Positions 13,819 through 26,228 are shown, counted from the first letter of the stretch. The stretch: DNA of 64,000 nt from Psettodes erumei (GCA_016785225.1 JAFBJZ010000888.1:2732501-2796500), one strand, 5' to 3'. The notes: a model not told the origin generated them from the sequence alone. Made by a program: numbers and translations.

Positions 13819-13957
13819 CGCGCTGTCAGGCACGCCAGCTTAACGGCCACTTGATTTTGTTTCTGTCGGCGATAACCAGGAAGACGCAGCGCGAAGCGCC
13901 GGCACACGCACGTTTGGCTGTTTGAGCGGCTTTTACGCGCTGATCCGACACAGCAAG
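13391..13957 (+). promoter_or_regulatory. CpG-rich promoter and probable non-coding leader exon of plectin 1c
   Basis: From about 13400 to 13730 the sequence is dense in CpG, including a (CG)n run near 13550, as in a vertebrate CpG-island promoter. At 13951-13960 it reads CAGCAAG followed by GTAAGA, an almost ideal 5' splice site (exon end 13957). The next good plectin acceptor, at 15848/15849, precedes the 1c start codon. I infer a non-coding first exon spliced to exon 1c; mammalian plectin is also known to have non-coding exons upstream. The transcription start cannot be placed. The only long plus frame across the block depends on the CA repeat and is not coding-like. Confidence 0.55.
13738..13817. 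repeat. (CA)40 microsatellite
   Basis: An uninterrupted 80-bp CA tract, the longest pure microsatellite in the window. It sits between the CpG-rich block and the donor at 13957, so it would lie inside the inferred leader exon or its promoter and should vary in length between individuals. Confidence 0.97.
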
Positions 13958-15848
13958 GTAAGAATGCACGATCACGCAGGTGCCGCTGTTTGACTCCGGT
14001 TGGACTGGTAGCTCATGAGAGTAACCCCGTTATCCTGCCCTACTGAGTCATGCTGTGTGTTGCACCGTACGTTTGCAGGTGCCTCGGGCCAGTAGTTGGA
14101 AATAGCAGGCTTTCTGGAGTCTTTGAGGTGCCCGGCAAAAGCATGTGTGGTTTTATTGCACTATTGCCCTAAATAAAGTAGAGTCTAATCTAATGCAAAT
14201 ATACCGTAAATGTCACTCCTATCAGAATTTACAAATATACAGACTTCCACGACATAGTACTGCAAACAACATCAAACAATTGGGGCTGGGTCGCATGAGT
14301 GCCGGTTGAGGACCTGCAGTAATATTTATGCTAAGACCTTAGACTGTCACATTGTAAAATTTATGAGCCAATTAGCCGCCTTGCTTTTATTACAGTCCAG
14401 CAGCACTGGCCATTCATCTGTGTCATTACTATGTGGTCCGGACTGTAGCATGACCACAGAGACAGCTCATACATATACTATCACAGGTAAACTTTGAAAC
14501 AGGCCAAAAATCTCACACTCACATCGCTGTGAATGTAACGAGCAATGTAACCTCAGCAATATTGTGCGACTTTTTCCAGCAAGCAGCATATTGTACGCTG
14601 CTTTCCACTGTTGGTCAACGTTGACCGTCACTCTTTATAATTGCACGTGTCGAACTTTACTGTGCCACCTGCACCGCCTGCCAGACCATTTTTGCATGTA
14701 CAGTGCGATAACTTGACACAGGACTGAACTCTGAACCCAGGCGGGCGAGTGTCATCGCCCACGCAGCTCTCTGGAGATGTCGACCTGTGTCATGCTGGAG
14801 AAAGCGAAAGGGGATGTGGGATCAGTGATCCTCCAGTGAGCACGTCATGCCGAACGAGCACATTGACTTTCAGTGAGACAGAACCGTTGGCAGGGTGGGA
14901 GTGTTACCTGGGGCGACGCCGGGCTTCGCCTCCACACTCTCACACCTCTGTCCTGTCAGTGTGACGTGATATCAGCCGCTGTTGGACCTGAACTAAAGCA
15001 CTGAGGAAACGTTTCCCCTGACCAGCGCATGACACACGGCTCAAAATGTTGATGGGGAAACGGGGTTGGTATGATGTCATGTGAAGCGAGTTGTGATATT
15101 TCACAGTAACCGATGATATCAGCTCTCTCGCCAAATATGGTGATGCTGCCAGTTGCTGGTGAATGTTTAACCTGAGTGATTGTCACCAGTTTTACACAGC
15201 CATTCTTCTCCTTGCCTTCTATAAAGCGCCATTTTGCCCTCGGGCGATCAGAATGGGAGTCAGAATTTAGAGCCCGCGTGGCCACCGTGACACGTCCTCA
15301 TCCCGTCCAGCTTGTGCAGAGCGGACACTGAAACGTCCCGAGTGCCTTTCAGGAAGGCCACTTCACCCTGGTAGTTTGCGTGAGCAGGCGAAGGCCCGCA
15401 CAGCGCTGTTATCGCGGTCGGGCGGAGCTTCTCCCTGTGGGCATCTCTGTGCGTCTGAGCCCTGAAGTTTTGCATTTATGGTGCTCGAACATCAGTGCTT
15501 TTTAAAATTGTATCTTGTCTGCGACAGTTTTAACGTTCGAGGAGCGAGGTCACGGCACGAAGGAAGAAAAGCGGACACAACAGCTGACTCTAGTAAAGGG
15601 GGTTTCTCTCTATCACCTCGGTTTTCAGCAGTTAAAGAGTCACTAGTTTAATGATTTGCCTGAAACCTGGCTTGTGTATTTGTGTAGTTGCACGAGCCTC
15701 AGACACTTTAGTCAGTGATAGCAGAATTCCCCCTTCTGTACCTTTTTAGTCTCACAACCAGGACTTGTATTTCGTGGTCAGCTCGTGGTCATGGTACGTA
15801 TTCTGAGATCTGGCTCAAACACTTCCTTTCAACGTGTCCCAAACACAG
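13958..15848 (+). other. Inferred intron between the 1c leader exon and exon 1c
   Basis: Bounded by GTAAGA at the left and CACAG at 15844-15848 (a second AG at 15851-15852 is possible). No coding potential or recognisable repeat is seen inside. Confidence 0.5.
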
Positions 15849-15859
15849 GCAGGTAGAGG

Positions 15860-16049
15860 ATGGCGACCCGTAAAGACAGACACGGGGATCGAACCCCACT
15901 GGAGGAGACCTGCGGAGAGAGGAGCGGCGTCCCCTGTCCTGGAGATACCCTGCCCTGGAACCTGTCCGAACACCAGAGGGTCAAGCGCTCGAAATCTGCC
16001 TCGGGGGACGTCCTGGACCCAGCAGAGAGGGCTGTGATCCGCATCGCAG
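15860..16049 (+). CDS. plec: Plectin isoform 1c first coding exon
   Basis: This exon encodes 63 residues plus the first base of a split codon. The segments PCPGDTLPWNL (about residues 25-35) and VLDPAERAVIRIA (51-63) match, from memory, the human/mouse plectin 1c N-terminus. The exon ends ATCGCAG before GTAGGA; the extra G completes Asp with the AT that opens common exon 2, restoring the family sequence RIADERD. The ATG is chosen because the frame and length fit the mammalian exon. A possible acceptor at 15848 suggests the exon is internal to a transcript started in the CpG-rich block at 13.4-13.95 kb. Plectin cross-links intermediate filaments, actin and microtubules; 1c is known as the neuronal/epidermal form affecting microtubule dynamics. 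It is the most upstream coding first exon here. The symbol does not separate pleca from plecb. Confidence 0.95.
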
Positions 16050-19000
16050 GTAGGATGCGTCACTCTCACGAGCGTTTTAAACGTAACTATAAAATAAATA
16101 CATCTAAGGTTGTGGACTCCAGTCAGCATCATAGACTTTTGTAGCTTTGAATACAAGTGGGAGTTACACACAAGTTAGTGCTCATGTTTTAAGAGGGGGT
16201 ACTCCTCGCAGGTGGAGTGACGTTGTACAGCGGGTTTCTCGCTGACATCAGTTTTGTAGACTTGACAGAGAGCTCACAATCCGGAGCAGGCTCATCATGT
16301 TGCCTCTTCTACTCAGCAAAAGCAATTGAAATGCAATTGGTGACTTACGCCAGGGCCATTGTTGTCTTTGAGAAAGTCCGTGTTTGCACTCTGGGATGAA
16401 CTCGTCAGACGACATTACACCAATTGACGGAGAGCAACCTCAATTTAAGGACGGCGACCAATGAGCAGGTCACAAATTCCCACCAGTACAGTGTGTCTTT
16501 ATTGTGTGTTGGAGCAGCAGCTGCATTTTGTGGACTTGCATCTGATGTCTCGTCTGTCTGATGGTGGGAGGGGTTTGGTACGGTGGTATGTCGGTGTGCT
16601 CTTTGACCTGCGCGCCGCAGCTTTAAATGTCAGGTCGCCGAGGAACAATTAACCTTGAGACACCGCACGAGGAGAAAAAAAGGAAACGAAAACACTATTG
16701 TTGTACCTACACGTGTAAGGTGATTATTTCCTTTTGCTGACTGATGATGGGTTTTGCCAGCTGAACAGGATGTGCACTCAACACATTAAGACAAGGGAAG
16801 TTCCAAGAGACAGTAGCTTTTTTTTTATTTTTTATTATTTAAAGCACGAGGTGTGGTTCTCTTTGCTCAAACAATGGGCTGGGATCCTGTCCAACTCAAC
16901 TGTGACGGTGCTGGGAGCACATTACTTATTTACACCGTGGGCTGGCAGCACCATTGCCGTGCTGCGCCGACTGCCTGAAGCCGAGCGGCAGACGCAGTCA
17001 GCTCGCGGCCTCGTGTTAAAGCCACGGGGGAAGAGTCATCATCAGCACCACCTCTGCAACGGGACCTGATTTACATCAGCAACGCACTCGTCATTCCATA
17101 TCTTAATCCACTCCGGCGTGCTATAAATCCTATTATAGTGTCATTGCCATTAATCCACGTCTGTGTAATGGCCTAGTAAATTCAAATGTGTCATCACATT
17201 GCAATGCACCGCTTCTAACACAGTGGAGCCCAGCTCAGTATGACATCATGAGCTGCTACTGGCTCATCGCAGATATAACACATTCGTCGTCATGCATATG
17301 TACAAAGACGCCACTGCGGGTGAATTCTAAACGAGAATGAGGCAGTGAAAATATGAATACGCAAGACTCCTTTGTCAGGGTCGCACAGAAAAGATGTACG
17401 GTGTTCCTCTTTTACTGGACGTTGCAACCTGTCAATTCCCAGAGTAGCAATTTTTAGCACGGGGCACCTTTGATCGAGTTTGCTCAGGAATGCCGCGCTG
17501 CTGCTGCTATGAGACGGAGTCCGACGACTTCAGCACCTACTGTGGACCCACGTCCGCATCCTCTGTTTCTCTTCCTTTGTACAGCACAAGTCCAGGTTGG
17601 GCTGCGTCAGCACGCACGGGCCGGGCTCGGCTTTTGTTGTTGGCTCTGCTGACTGCACATAGATGAGCGCGGGCTGACGTCGAAGCCGGACAGTACGCGG
17701 TGTTTGTCCGTCACCTGCTCCTGTTGTGTCCAGAAGAATATAATATAATAATACAATCTCACTCGAACAACATCTAGCTAGCGCTTTGGAGATGAGAGGT
17801 GAACACCTGACCTGTAGCGGACTAAAAACACTGATTTCTTACTTGTTCCATAGTTTGAAACAACTGCCAAGATTTTTAATGTCACGGCAATGTTGGTTTC
17901 GTCCGCACAAAATTAAAGATGGAAGATTTTCAGGTTGAATTTTAACATTTAACATTTTCTAGCGGAGAACTTACTTGACAGTGAGTGGAGATGCAAAAGT
18001 ACAAATGTAGCATAGCAAACGTACCTGTGTACTGGCAGAGGTTGTGTGTGTGTGTGTGTGTGGTTGCGCTTGCAATCTCAGGCCGTACGGGAAGGTGTCA
18101 TCAGGCATCACGCGACCGCCTTCAGGGACGCACGCTAATCATGAACATGAGACGTGGCTTCGCCCGTTTTACAAATTCCTTGCTAAATAACCTGTGTGTC
18201 ACACACACACATGCAGAGGTAGACACCTTCATCGAGTCATTCCGACAGTCTTTCAACAGTCATGGTGGGAAGAGAGCCGCCTGCTTCCACCATCAAGCAT
18301 CTCACTGACTGACGCTCGCATGTACTGTGACATCATGTGAACGAGCATGGGCTCATGAAGAGTGTACCTGTGACGTTACTGAGATCATGTGTTTTATGTA
18401 CATTCTGTGCATATTAATCTGAGGGGGGGGGTCATCATATGCAGGATACATCTGTGGTGGAATTCATTATCTTCTACAGTAAAATCCCGTTGTGAAGAGC
18501 TACACAAGCAGCGTTCTGTCACATGTTTAAAAACACACACATTACCATCACATTATATTGATGCCAGAGACAGAATAGAGCAATAATATTCAATATAAAC
18601 ATATATTAAACATGCTAGAGTTGTATGGCAGAGTGTAGTGGCAGAGTAAAGTGATAGTGATAGTGAAAGGTGAAGAGCTCTGAATGCTTTGTGAATCCAC
18701 CGGAGACTTTAGGGATTATTATTATATCACATCCGCATCCACTAAAGAAACAGGTGGGATTCTTAAAGGCCGCTCTGAGGAAAAAATATTGTTGTTGTCA
18801 ACATTTCAGTTTTTGTTGACCAGCTGTTGACCCTTTTCAGTCGTGGTGCTTGTGTTTCAGCCTCGAGGAGCCAAGCTGTAGTTAAAATGCCAGACATCCC
18901 TGCGAGCTACTACTCTATTATTTATTGTTGGAGAGAATGTGATCTGATGCTGAGCTCACACACACACGTGTGCACGCACACACACACACAGGAGCAGGTA

Positions 19001-22000
19001 CACGCTGTGATGTAAGCGGCTGAGATTTCCCGTTGAAATGATGAATCCAGGAGAGCGGCTGTGTGACAGGCTGAACGGGGAAATGCGCGAGCACGCCGTC
19101 TGTACCCTCAGGCGGCGCTGTCAGAGCTGTGAACAGACCAATAAAAAGCGGCCCCCTTTTGCAAATGTAAATCTTCAAACCCCTGCTAATGCGCTCTCAT
19201 CGCAATCAGCTCCTGCACAGACTGGGCGGCCTGGGCGCAGTAAGGTCAGTTTCCTGCAAGCGCTGGAGCTGGATACGCTGGCATTTTCTAATCACGCCTT
19301 GCAGTTTTGGACTGTTGAATCTTTTGTGTCAGCGAAAGGCCAGGATTGTGTGTGTGGGTGTGTGTGCGTGTATGTGTGGGGGTTTCTCCCCCACACAGCC
19401 CGGCCTCTACCTGCTCCTGTGGCACCACCATAACTTTGTGAATGTCATCCTGTCATAGATGGAGCTCTATGCCTGAAAAGCGGAACACGCTCGGCCGGCG
19501 GCGCTTCAAACAGCGGCGCCGCGTGTGCCCAGCAGGGGGCACCTCATCCTTTAAGGGGCCGGGAGGCTGAGCAGCGTTCATCCTGGAGAATCCTCGCGGC
19601 TTCTGGAAAACGTGTCTCATTTCCCGCTCCCGTCTGGAATAGCACTGACCACAGAGTGTGTTCCTCGTGCCCCCGGCGTAACGCTCATGGGCCTTAATTC
19701 AGCAGCCAGTAATTTTTTACGCCCACTGAGGCAGCCTGTGACCTTTTACGGTTTTCCCCGTGACGCGCCGTGTACCGTCACTGTGAAATTCTGCGAATGA
19801 GCCGTAGCTCTACATGAGTGGACAGGTCACGTGAAGTGTGTCGTACACGTACATACATGTCCAGGAGAGGGCGCCACATTTTCAAGTGTGTTTTCAATGC
19901 TTCGTTGCTGCCTGGCGTTTTGATGATGCGGCGGCAAGCTTGCACCATGATTGCAGTACACAGCTGACTGACGGAGAAACGCGTCAGACTCCCGAAACCG
20001 CGATGGCACACTGACAGGCGAGGCGACAGCGCCGCTCACGTCCTTCTGTGCTGAAACACAAAAGACGCCGAGCTTGTGCGATGCGAGGAGTGTGTCGGAT
20101 GGAAACGCTAGGAGCAAGAGAAACACAGCCTTAAGTTGTGTTGTGTCATGTTTGAGCTTGAGCCGGCAATAAATTCTACCAGAGTAGCAGCTGACACACT
20201 ACTGTTGAGAGGTCTGTCATTTTCCACAGCCCGGCTATCAGTCTAGCTGTTGGCCAATGTTTCATGTGCCTGTGTGTGTGTGTGTGTGTGTGTGTGTAAA
20301 CACAGGGTTTTGTTTGTTGCCCGCCTCCCCCCATGATTTTTTCTTTTTCTTTTCCATCAGCAGTGAGCCGTGCTTCAGCAAACCCCCGAGACGCTCGAAC
20401 GTGAAAGATGTGCTGAGGGTTGTGAGGACTGGCGTCACGCATTCACAACAGAGCCGTGCGAAAAAGTAAGAATAATGTCGAAGATGTGGCGTCGTCGTCT
20501 GTCTTGTAAGTTGTCCCCAGGAGAATGTCAGACAGGAAAAAAAGCAAAAGCGTGAGACGTGGCACGTACGCCCACGTCGAGAGCGTTCACACGCACACGC
20601 AGGAAGCTGGTTGTGCGCCGGGCCGAAGAACAGCGAGTCCTGAGCACCTGTTGAACGCTGTCGCATGAGATCTGGGGGGAAAAAATAAATTCTCCACACG
20701 CACACATTTCCATGTGCTTGCGTTCCTTCTCTCCTCAGCTTTTTATCTGACTCATCCTGATGACGATCTGGTTGAAGCGCCTTTTATTTGGCTCAGCTAA
20801 ACAAACACGTCGTGGAGCCAACTGGGGCTGTCACGCCATTAAAGAGTGGACGGAGAGCTCCTGTGAATCTGCCAAATACCCAGTAGGAAATATAAGTATC
20901 TTCTAAGTGTCGCCACTGTGTGTGTGTGTGTGTGAGAGCTTGTGAGATCCGGTGTCGGTCAGTGTTTACAGTGGGTGAGGTGCCAAATGTTTCGTCTTAA
21001 ACATCTCCACTTCGCTTCCACTTGGTTCCCATACATATTAACCGGCGCCAGAATGCACTCGGGGCCCCAGCCTGCCTTTTATCGTCACGTGCAGTTTTTA
21101 TCTGAATCCAGAGTAAACGTGCTGATGTCATCCTTCTGTCGGGCCTCGCCCGGTTTTGATGGAGACACCGGCAGTTTCGGCAGTTTTGCCTCAGGAGGAG
21201 GTGGCATTGGTGCCACGTTTGTCCATCTGCGTACATAAATCACAGTTATTTTTCTTTTCTCTCTACTGTTTACGATAGTTGTTGTAAAATGGTTCGGCCT
21301 TTTGGGAACCCCTGTGTCTTATATAGAAAAATATTAAACATAGAGAGGCTTGTTAAAATCCATGCACATGCAGGAACATCCAGTGTGAATAGTATGGGCA
21401 AAAAAACCAACTAGCCTTTTATTTGCAATCCAATTGGAATAATAATGTTTAGGGGGAAAAACATGGATCACACTGATGTGTGAACTTCACTTTTAAGAAA
21501 ACCCCCTGGATGCACGAGTGTGTGCGTAACTCTAGTAGTAGAATATCCTGTCGGAGACACACACTTCTCCAGCAGCAGCAGACTTATCATGTTTCCTCTC
21601 AGGAAAGCGTCCTGGCTGATGTCAGTTCAGCCTCGGCCAAAGAAATGTCTGATAGTCCGGCTGAGCTGCAGGGATTTTCCTTTTCCTACACCAGAGCCCC
21701 ATTACTGTGCTGTAACCACCTCGGAGGCGAACGGGAACGGAAATCATTTTGGGGCAGCCCGGCCTTCACAGTACCTTCTTTCTCCTCGTGCGCTCTGTGC
21801 CATCGTGAAAACTCCTCAGCAAGACTTTGTTTTTCGATTCCGACGCAGCCGCGCTGGCGCGATCCATTCATGAGTGTGTCAAGTGATCATTCCACAACGT
21901 TTTTCTCAATTTCTGATGTGTCGGCGCAACAATCAAGCTACTAAATTGAATTAAAATGACCAGTTAAGTCTTGTATTTTCTTTTTTTTACTATAATTTAC

Positions 22001-23069
22001 GTGGGCGTTGACTGTCATCGTCTTGGCAGGTCATGCAGTGTGTGTTGGTTTGGTTCCCAGGGGATGCGGAGGGCAGATTGACGCTGCAGCCTCCGGTGAA
22101 CAGTATTTATCGTTCTGCTGGCATCAGCTTCCTCATTGGCCGGTCGAACCATAACGGCCACCAGCTGCGGCGGGTCGAGATTACATCCTGCAGGAACTGC
22201 CCGCTTCCTTTCCAAACACGATTACACGAAGATGTTATATAACGGTGACTTTAAAGATCTGAGCTGGTCAACCTGATTTCATTTTGGGACAGTTGTGGAG
22301 CTTCGTTAGTGACGTCGATTTTGACAGAAACATGATGTGGGGGAGGATCTGCTGCGGTCAGGAGGACAAATCCGTGTGCACGCTCTGCCGACCTGCCCCA
22401 TTAGTTAAGTTTAGGATTCGCAAAGATTTCCCCATCAATGCTCGGGGGGGGGGCATCAGTGAGAGGCTGTGCTAATGCTAACGCAAGTAGTGAGAAATGA
22501 ACTGTGCAGCCTATGCCCCCAACCATCAACGGGGAGCAGGCAGGTGAAGAAAAACAACACAATCTAATGGTTGCATCCACAATGTCTTGACAACAGCCGA
22601 CCACCTTGCATTTTATCAGCTGTTTGGGTGGAAACTGATCGGTAGCATCGCACAGTGGTGGTGCGGTGTTAAAATCCATCAGTACTCCAAATAACCACAA
22701 GCTGTCCCCTTTTTTAGTAGTTTTCGTCTCCTCACCGGGTCTCGGTCATTCTGGATGCTTGCCCCTGGGCAGCCCCTTCTTACATACGCCAGCTGCATGA
22801 TCCAACATTTTACGTGGATGCGCGCAAGAAAGTTGAGCTTTTCCGGCAGTTGCCGGGAGTGTATCTGTGCGTCAGTGGTCTCGCACGCCCCATTCGCCAT
22901 CCATCACGGTCTAATACGGCCGAAGTGTTACCGGAGAGCTCTTACTTGGCAGGCAGTCTGTGTGTCTTTAAGAGGAGGGCCCTCCGTTTGTATTAGTGTG
23001 TGTTAGGCTTGTGGGAGGGTACGGACGGGAGGCGAGGGGTGGAGGGGGAGGCAAGTGGGCGGGGGGTGT
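16050..23069 (+). other. Plectin intron region between exons 1c and 1f
   Basis: About 7 kb without a recognisable gene. It contains (TG)n runs at 18043-18062 and 20271-20297 and an AT-rich block at about 17080-17200 with several TAAT and ATTA motifs. A GTAAGA near 20468 follows a short open frame, but the exon would end in A rather than G and nothing in it resembles plectin. Confidence 0.6.
20271..20297. repeat. (TG)n microsatellite
   Basis: A pure TG run of about 27 bp in the long plectin intron. Confidence 0.95.
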
Positions 23070-23118
23070 GGGGGGCGTGTGGCGCGGGGCTATGGAATGA
23101 AGTTGGGAGCTGTGGAGG
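23070..23118 (+). repeat. Left arm of a perfect 49-bp inverted repeat
   Basis: This segment, from GGGGGGCGTGTGG to GAGCTGTGGAGG, is the exact reverse complement of 24192-24240. It lies about 170 bp upstream of the 1f start codon, so it belongs to the 1f promoter or 5' UTR. The arms are separated by 1073 bp containing the entire coding exon 1f and its donor. Confidence 0.95.
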
Positions 23119-23286
23119 GTTCACACACAGCTGAGAGAGAGAGCAGAGAAGAGGACAGCTGCCTCACTTGCATCCGAACACACAGAGGGTGGAAGGAGCT
23201 GCCCCGATAGGCAGGAGGAAGAAGCTGACAGGAGGAGGAAGAGGAGGAGGAGAAGAAGAAGAAGGAGAGGGAGCGAGAGCAACGGC
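23119..23286 (+). promoter_or_regulatory. Plectin 1f 5' leader, purine-rich
   Basis: The sequence before the 1f ATG is almost pure purine at 23213-23282 (GGAGGA/GAAGAA repeats), with GAGA repeats near 23132-23150. Such tracts are common in 5' UTRs and core promoters of alternative first exons. No TATA box is evident and the start site is unknown. Confidence 0.55.
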
Positions 23287-23377
23287 ATGGCCATGTACGA
23301 ACCCGCCTACCTGCCTCCGAATGCCGAGGAGCAGGACTTCATCCAGGCGTACGAAAACGTCCGAGAGAAGTACAAAG
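23287..23377 (+). CDS. plec: Plectin isoform 1f first coding exon
   Basis: The exon encodes 30 residues plus one base. Its second half, EQDFIQAYENVREKYK, matches the mammalian plectin 1f N-terminus as I recall it (EQDFIQAYEEVREKYK), while the first dozen residues differ. The exon ends TACAAAG before GTGGGC, giving the phase needed to continue as KDERD in exon 2. The ATG at 23287 has a good context (CGGCATGG); a second in-frame ATG is two codons later. Mammalian 1f recruits vimentin filaments to focal adhesions, and the short tag modulates the adjoining actin-binding domain. A perfect inverted repeat flanks the exon on both sides. Identity is firm; the exact start codon is slightly less so. 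Confidence 0.92.
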
Positions 23378-24191
23378 GTGGGCGCCTGCACTCGTGTTAC
23401 AGTGATGACAGCTACAGCGCAGCACCATGCATGTGGTGCCGGTGACGGAGCTTCTTATTCCTTTGTCTATTTTTGGTTTTATTGACTCTGCACAGGTGCA
23501 AACATGCGACTGTTTGCACACGCACCTCACGGCGCCCTTCATCGCACCGGCCCCGCGCGCGTTCGTGTGTGCGCGCGGAAAAGAGCGGCATCTCCTGAGT
23601 GTTTTACTGATCGACACGCGTGTCGGCTGTCATTCCCGCGCTGCGGGAGCGCGGTGGATTTACGGGAGTGCTCTCCCCTTTGATTTGCGACCGCAACCAC
23701 GAACCCATCCCGCCGACCTCTGACCTCGACGAGCCTGAGGCGGGGCTTTAGTTGAAGTCCAAGTGCTCTGCTGATTGTTATCCCGTATCCAGTCACAACA
23801 GAGCACGCTAACAGGTGCTGCCGAGCAGCAGCGAGTTACATCCGTACGCCGCGGGGGGAGTCTGTGTTTTTCTTCTCATATTTTCATCTCATTTTATCCC
23901 TTCATCCCTTCATCTCCTCCACTGTGCAGCTCAGCATGCCTTCACTGGCTGAGATCACATAGTTTCCTTTTTTTGGAAGTCCTCCCGCTGTACGGAAATT
24001 AATTGGAGCGAGATGGAGGATGAAGTGGAGTAAGTTCCCTGCACATGAAGAGAAGCCCCACGGCCGTTCCGTCCCGAAAACCCTGTCCCACCCGCTCTCA
24101 CTCCGCGCTTTCTTCACGTCGGGGGACGTCAAGCAGCGTCCCCCGAGCGTTCTCATCTCAAAAGTTTTGTTCTGGTGCCATTCTTGTTCTT

Positions 24192-24240
24192 CCTCCACAG
24201 CTCCCAACTTCATTCCATAGCCCCGCGCCACACGCCCCCC
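24192..24240 (-). repeat. Right arm of the 49-bp inverted repeat
   Basis: Exact reverse complement of 23070-23118, located in the intron after exon 1f. Its CCTCCACAG end joins a pyrimidine tract just outside it (TTCTTGTTCTT), so on the plus strand this edge also looks like a 3' splice site. Beyond the 49 bp the two flanks do not match. Confidence 0.95.
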
Positions 24241-25688
24241 CCGTTCAGACAGATTATCAGGAAGAGGGAGAGCTCCTCCATAAATATTGCCCCAGTTTTT
24301 TTCGTCCTCTCCAGAGACTGGGCTGGTGCTGAATCACCGTCGCTTGTTTTTCTGTGTATCAGCATGTTATTTTGTCAGCGGGTCTATTTGTGTGGACATC
24401 TCGTATCTTTTAAAAAAAAAAAAGCTGCTTTGCTTTGCGGTTGTTTACCGCTCTGAACAGTGTCGTGGAAGGGGTGGAAGACTGAGGGGAAACAGACTTC
24501 CGACATGATAAAAAGAGAAGGGAAGAAGCACAGCAATTGGACTTATCATAGACATATCACACACATCACAGTTTGATAACCTTGGAATGTGCTGGCTATA
24601 CGTGCACGCGGCTCTGTCTGTGAGTGTGTGTCAGGTCTGTGGTAATGGGAAGCAGGAGCTGGCTGTGTGGCAGGTGTTTACTTTCCACACGTTCCTCTGT
24701 GTTCCTGCCTCCGCGGCGTCTGCGCCGCTCGGAGATCCCGCTCTCCTTATTAAGGCACGCTGATGACACAGCCAATGAGAGAGCAAAGTCTGACCTGGTT
24801 GCGCTCCCTCTCTGCAGAATCCCGCCACTAAATCATCGCGCACATCGCAGGCTACAGCGGTGTTGAACATGGCAGGCTGTAAGGTGACTCGTACACCCAT
24901 GAACCTTAACGTAGGCAGACCTCAGGACTCCCATGGTGCAGTGTGGTTGCGCAGAGTGTGTGTATGTGGACATACCTGCAGGTGCTCGATAATGGAACGT
25001 ACTCAGTTTATTAAACATACTCAAGGTACCCAGCAGGACGGTACTCATCTTTATCCTTGCAGAATTCACACTGTCCTACATATCTGACCTTGTTCATAGT
25101 CTCCACTCACTGACCTGCTTTTATTTTGAAAAACAGACCAAGCCCCGCGCAACCCCCCCAAACCGATTTAAAGCAACATGCCTTTTAAAGAACTACACAC
25201 TGCATCAAAAGACATGTTAAAGCAGATACTTCTGACAGACGTGTGTGATCTGTTTTAGCGTGAACGCTCATTTGAATGGCAGGAGCCTACAGGCAGGTAA
25301 CAGCTATGAGTGGACAGGATGTCAAACCTTTATTGTACAGGAGAAAGCCGGTGTGTGCGCCACGCACTGCCACACAAAGAGAGCATTTGCATTTGACGAT
25401 ACAGAATGCGACCTCCAGTGGTGGCGCTTTGCTTATCTGGGTGCGGTCGAACGTGCGGGGGAAAGTAACTGCTCACCTCGCTGGCATCGTTGTCGACCTT
25501 TGCACTCTGCGGCGTCTCTGTGTGTGGCTATCTCTTTTTGCGTTGAAGTTGAAGGCATACACTGTAAATATGTATTTTTGTTTTTGGAGGGATGTGAATG
25601 TTTTAAGCCTTGACGGTGGTGTGGCTGGAGGGATGGCAGTGCTGGCCGATGGGACCATTTTCATTTGTTGATACCCTTGGCAGTGGTA

Positions 25689-25850
25689 AGTGGCAAATGT
25701 TAGCATGTTAGCACAGCGAACATGGGTAATCTCGCCTCATCATGAGAGGCGAAACGTCTTCAAGACCGAGAAAGTGAGTCCAGTTGATTTCAATTAAAAT
25801 TCCCTTGAGATAACCATGACCTGGACAAATGAGAATATTCACAAACACGG
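25689..25850 (+). repeat. Retroelement 3'-end-like fragment and fish dispersed repeat
   Basis: AAATGTTAGCATGTTAGCA at 25695 is a motif repeated throughout teleost genomes. It is followed by GAGAGGCGAAACGTCTTCAA at 25744, a sequence I recall from decayed fish retroelement tails. In one frame it reads ERRNVFKTEKVSPVDFN then stop. I cannot name the family or fix the ends. Confidence 0.45.
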
Positions 25851-26210
25851 GTAACATTAGGTTTTGCGAGACATCATTGTGTTAGTGTTCCGCACATCGG
25901 CCTGGGTTAGCTAGCATTGCATAAATTTGAACTCTTCAGCTCTGAATGGCAAAATAGAACTACAAACCCCAGAATTTAAATGTAATGCTGGATTTGATAT
26001 CAAGAATAGTTTCCAAATGGGTTAAAATGCAATGAAAGGCAATCAGGCAGTCTGCTCTTCCTAATGTTACTCACCGCTGTCTCATTTGCTGCCCCCAATT
26101 GTCAGCTGGCTGTACGGTAAAGCCCTGGCTATCCTCCAACTTTCCTCTAATGCAATTTGTGCTCAGCAGCTGATGCTGATGTTACCGGGCGGGCTCTGGG
26201 GGGGTGGGGT

Positions 26211-26228
26211 GGGGGGGGGGGGGGGGGG
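26211..26228. repeat. G18 homopolymer in a G-rich tract
   Basis: Eighteen consecutive G residues follow two shorter G runs (from about 26198). The tract could form a G-quadruplex on the plus strand; its length is also error-prone in sequencing. Confidence 0.9.

Noticed and set aside
13392..13925. 177-codon plus-strand frame and overlapping minus frames across the CA repeat
   Set aside because: Length comes from the stop-free CA/TG repeat (Thr-His or Cys-Val runs) and CpG-rich DNA; not coding-like.
20257..20469. Open frame ending near a GTAAGA donor at 20468
   Set aside because: The exon would end in A, not G, and much of the frame is translated TG repeat; no homology to plectin.
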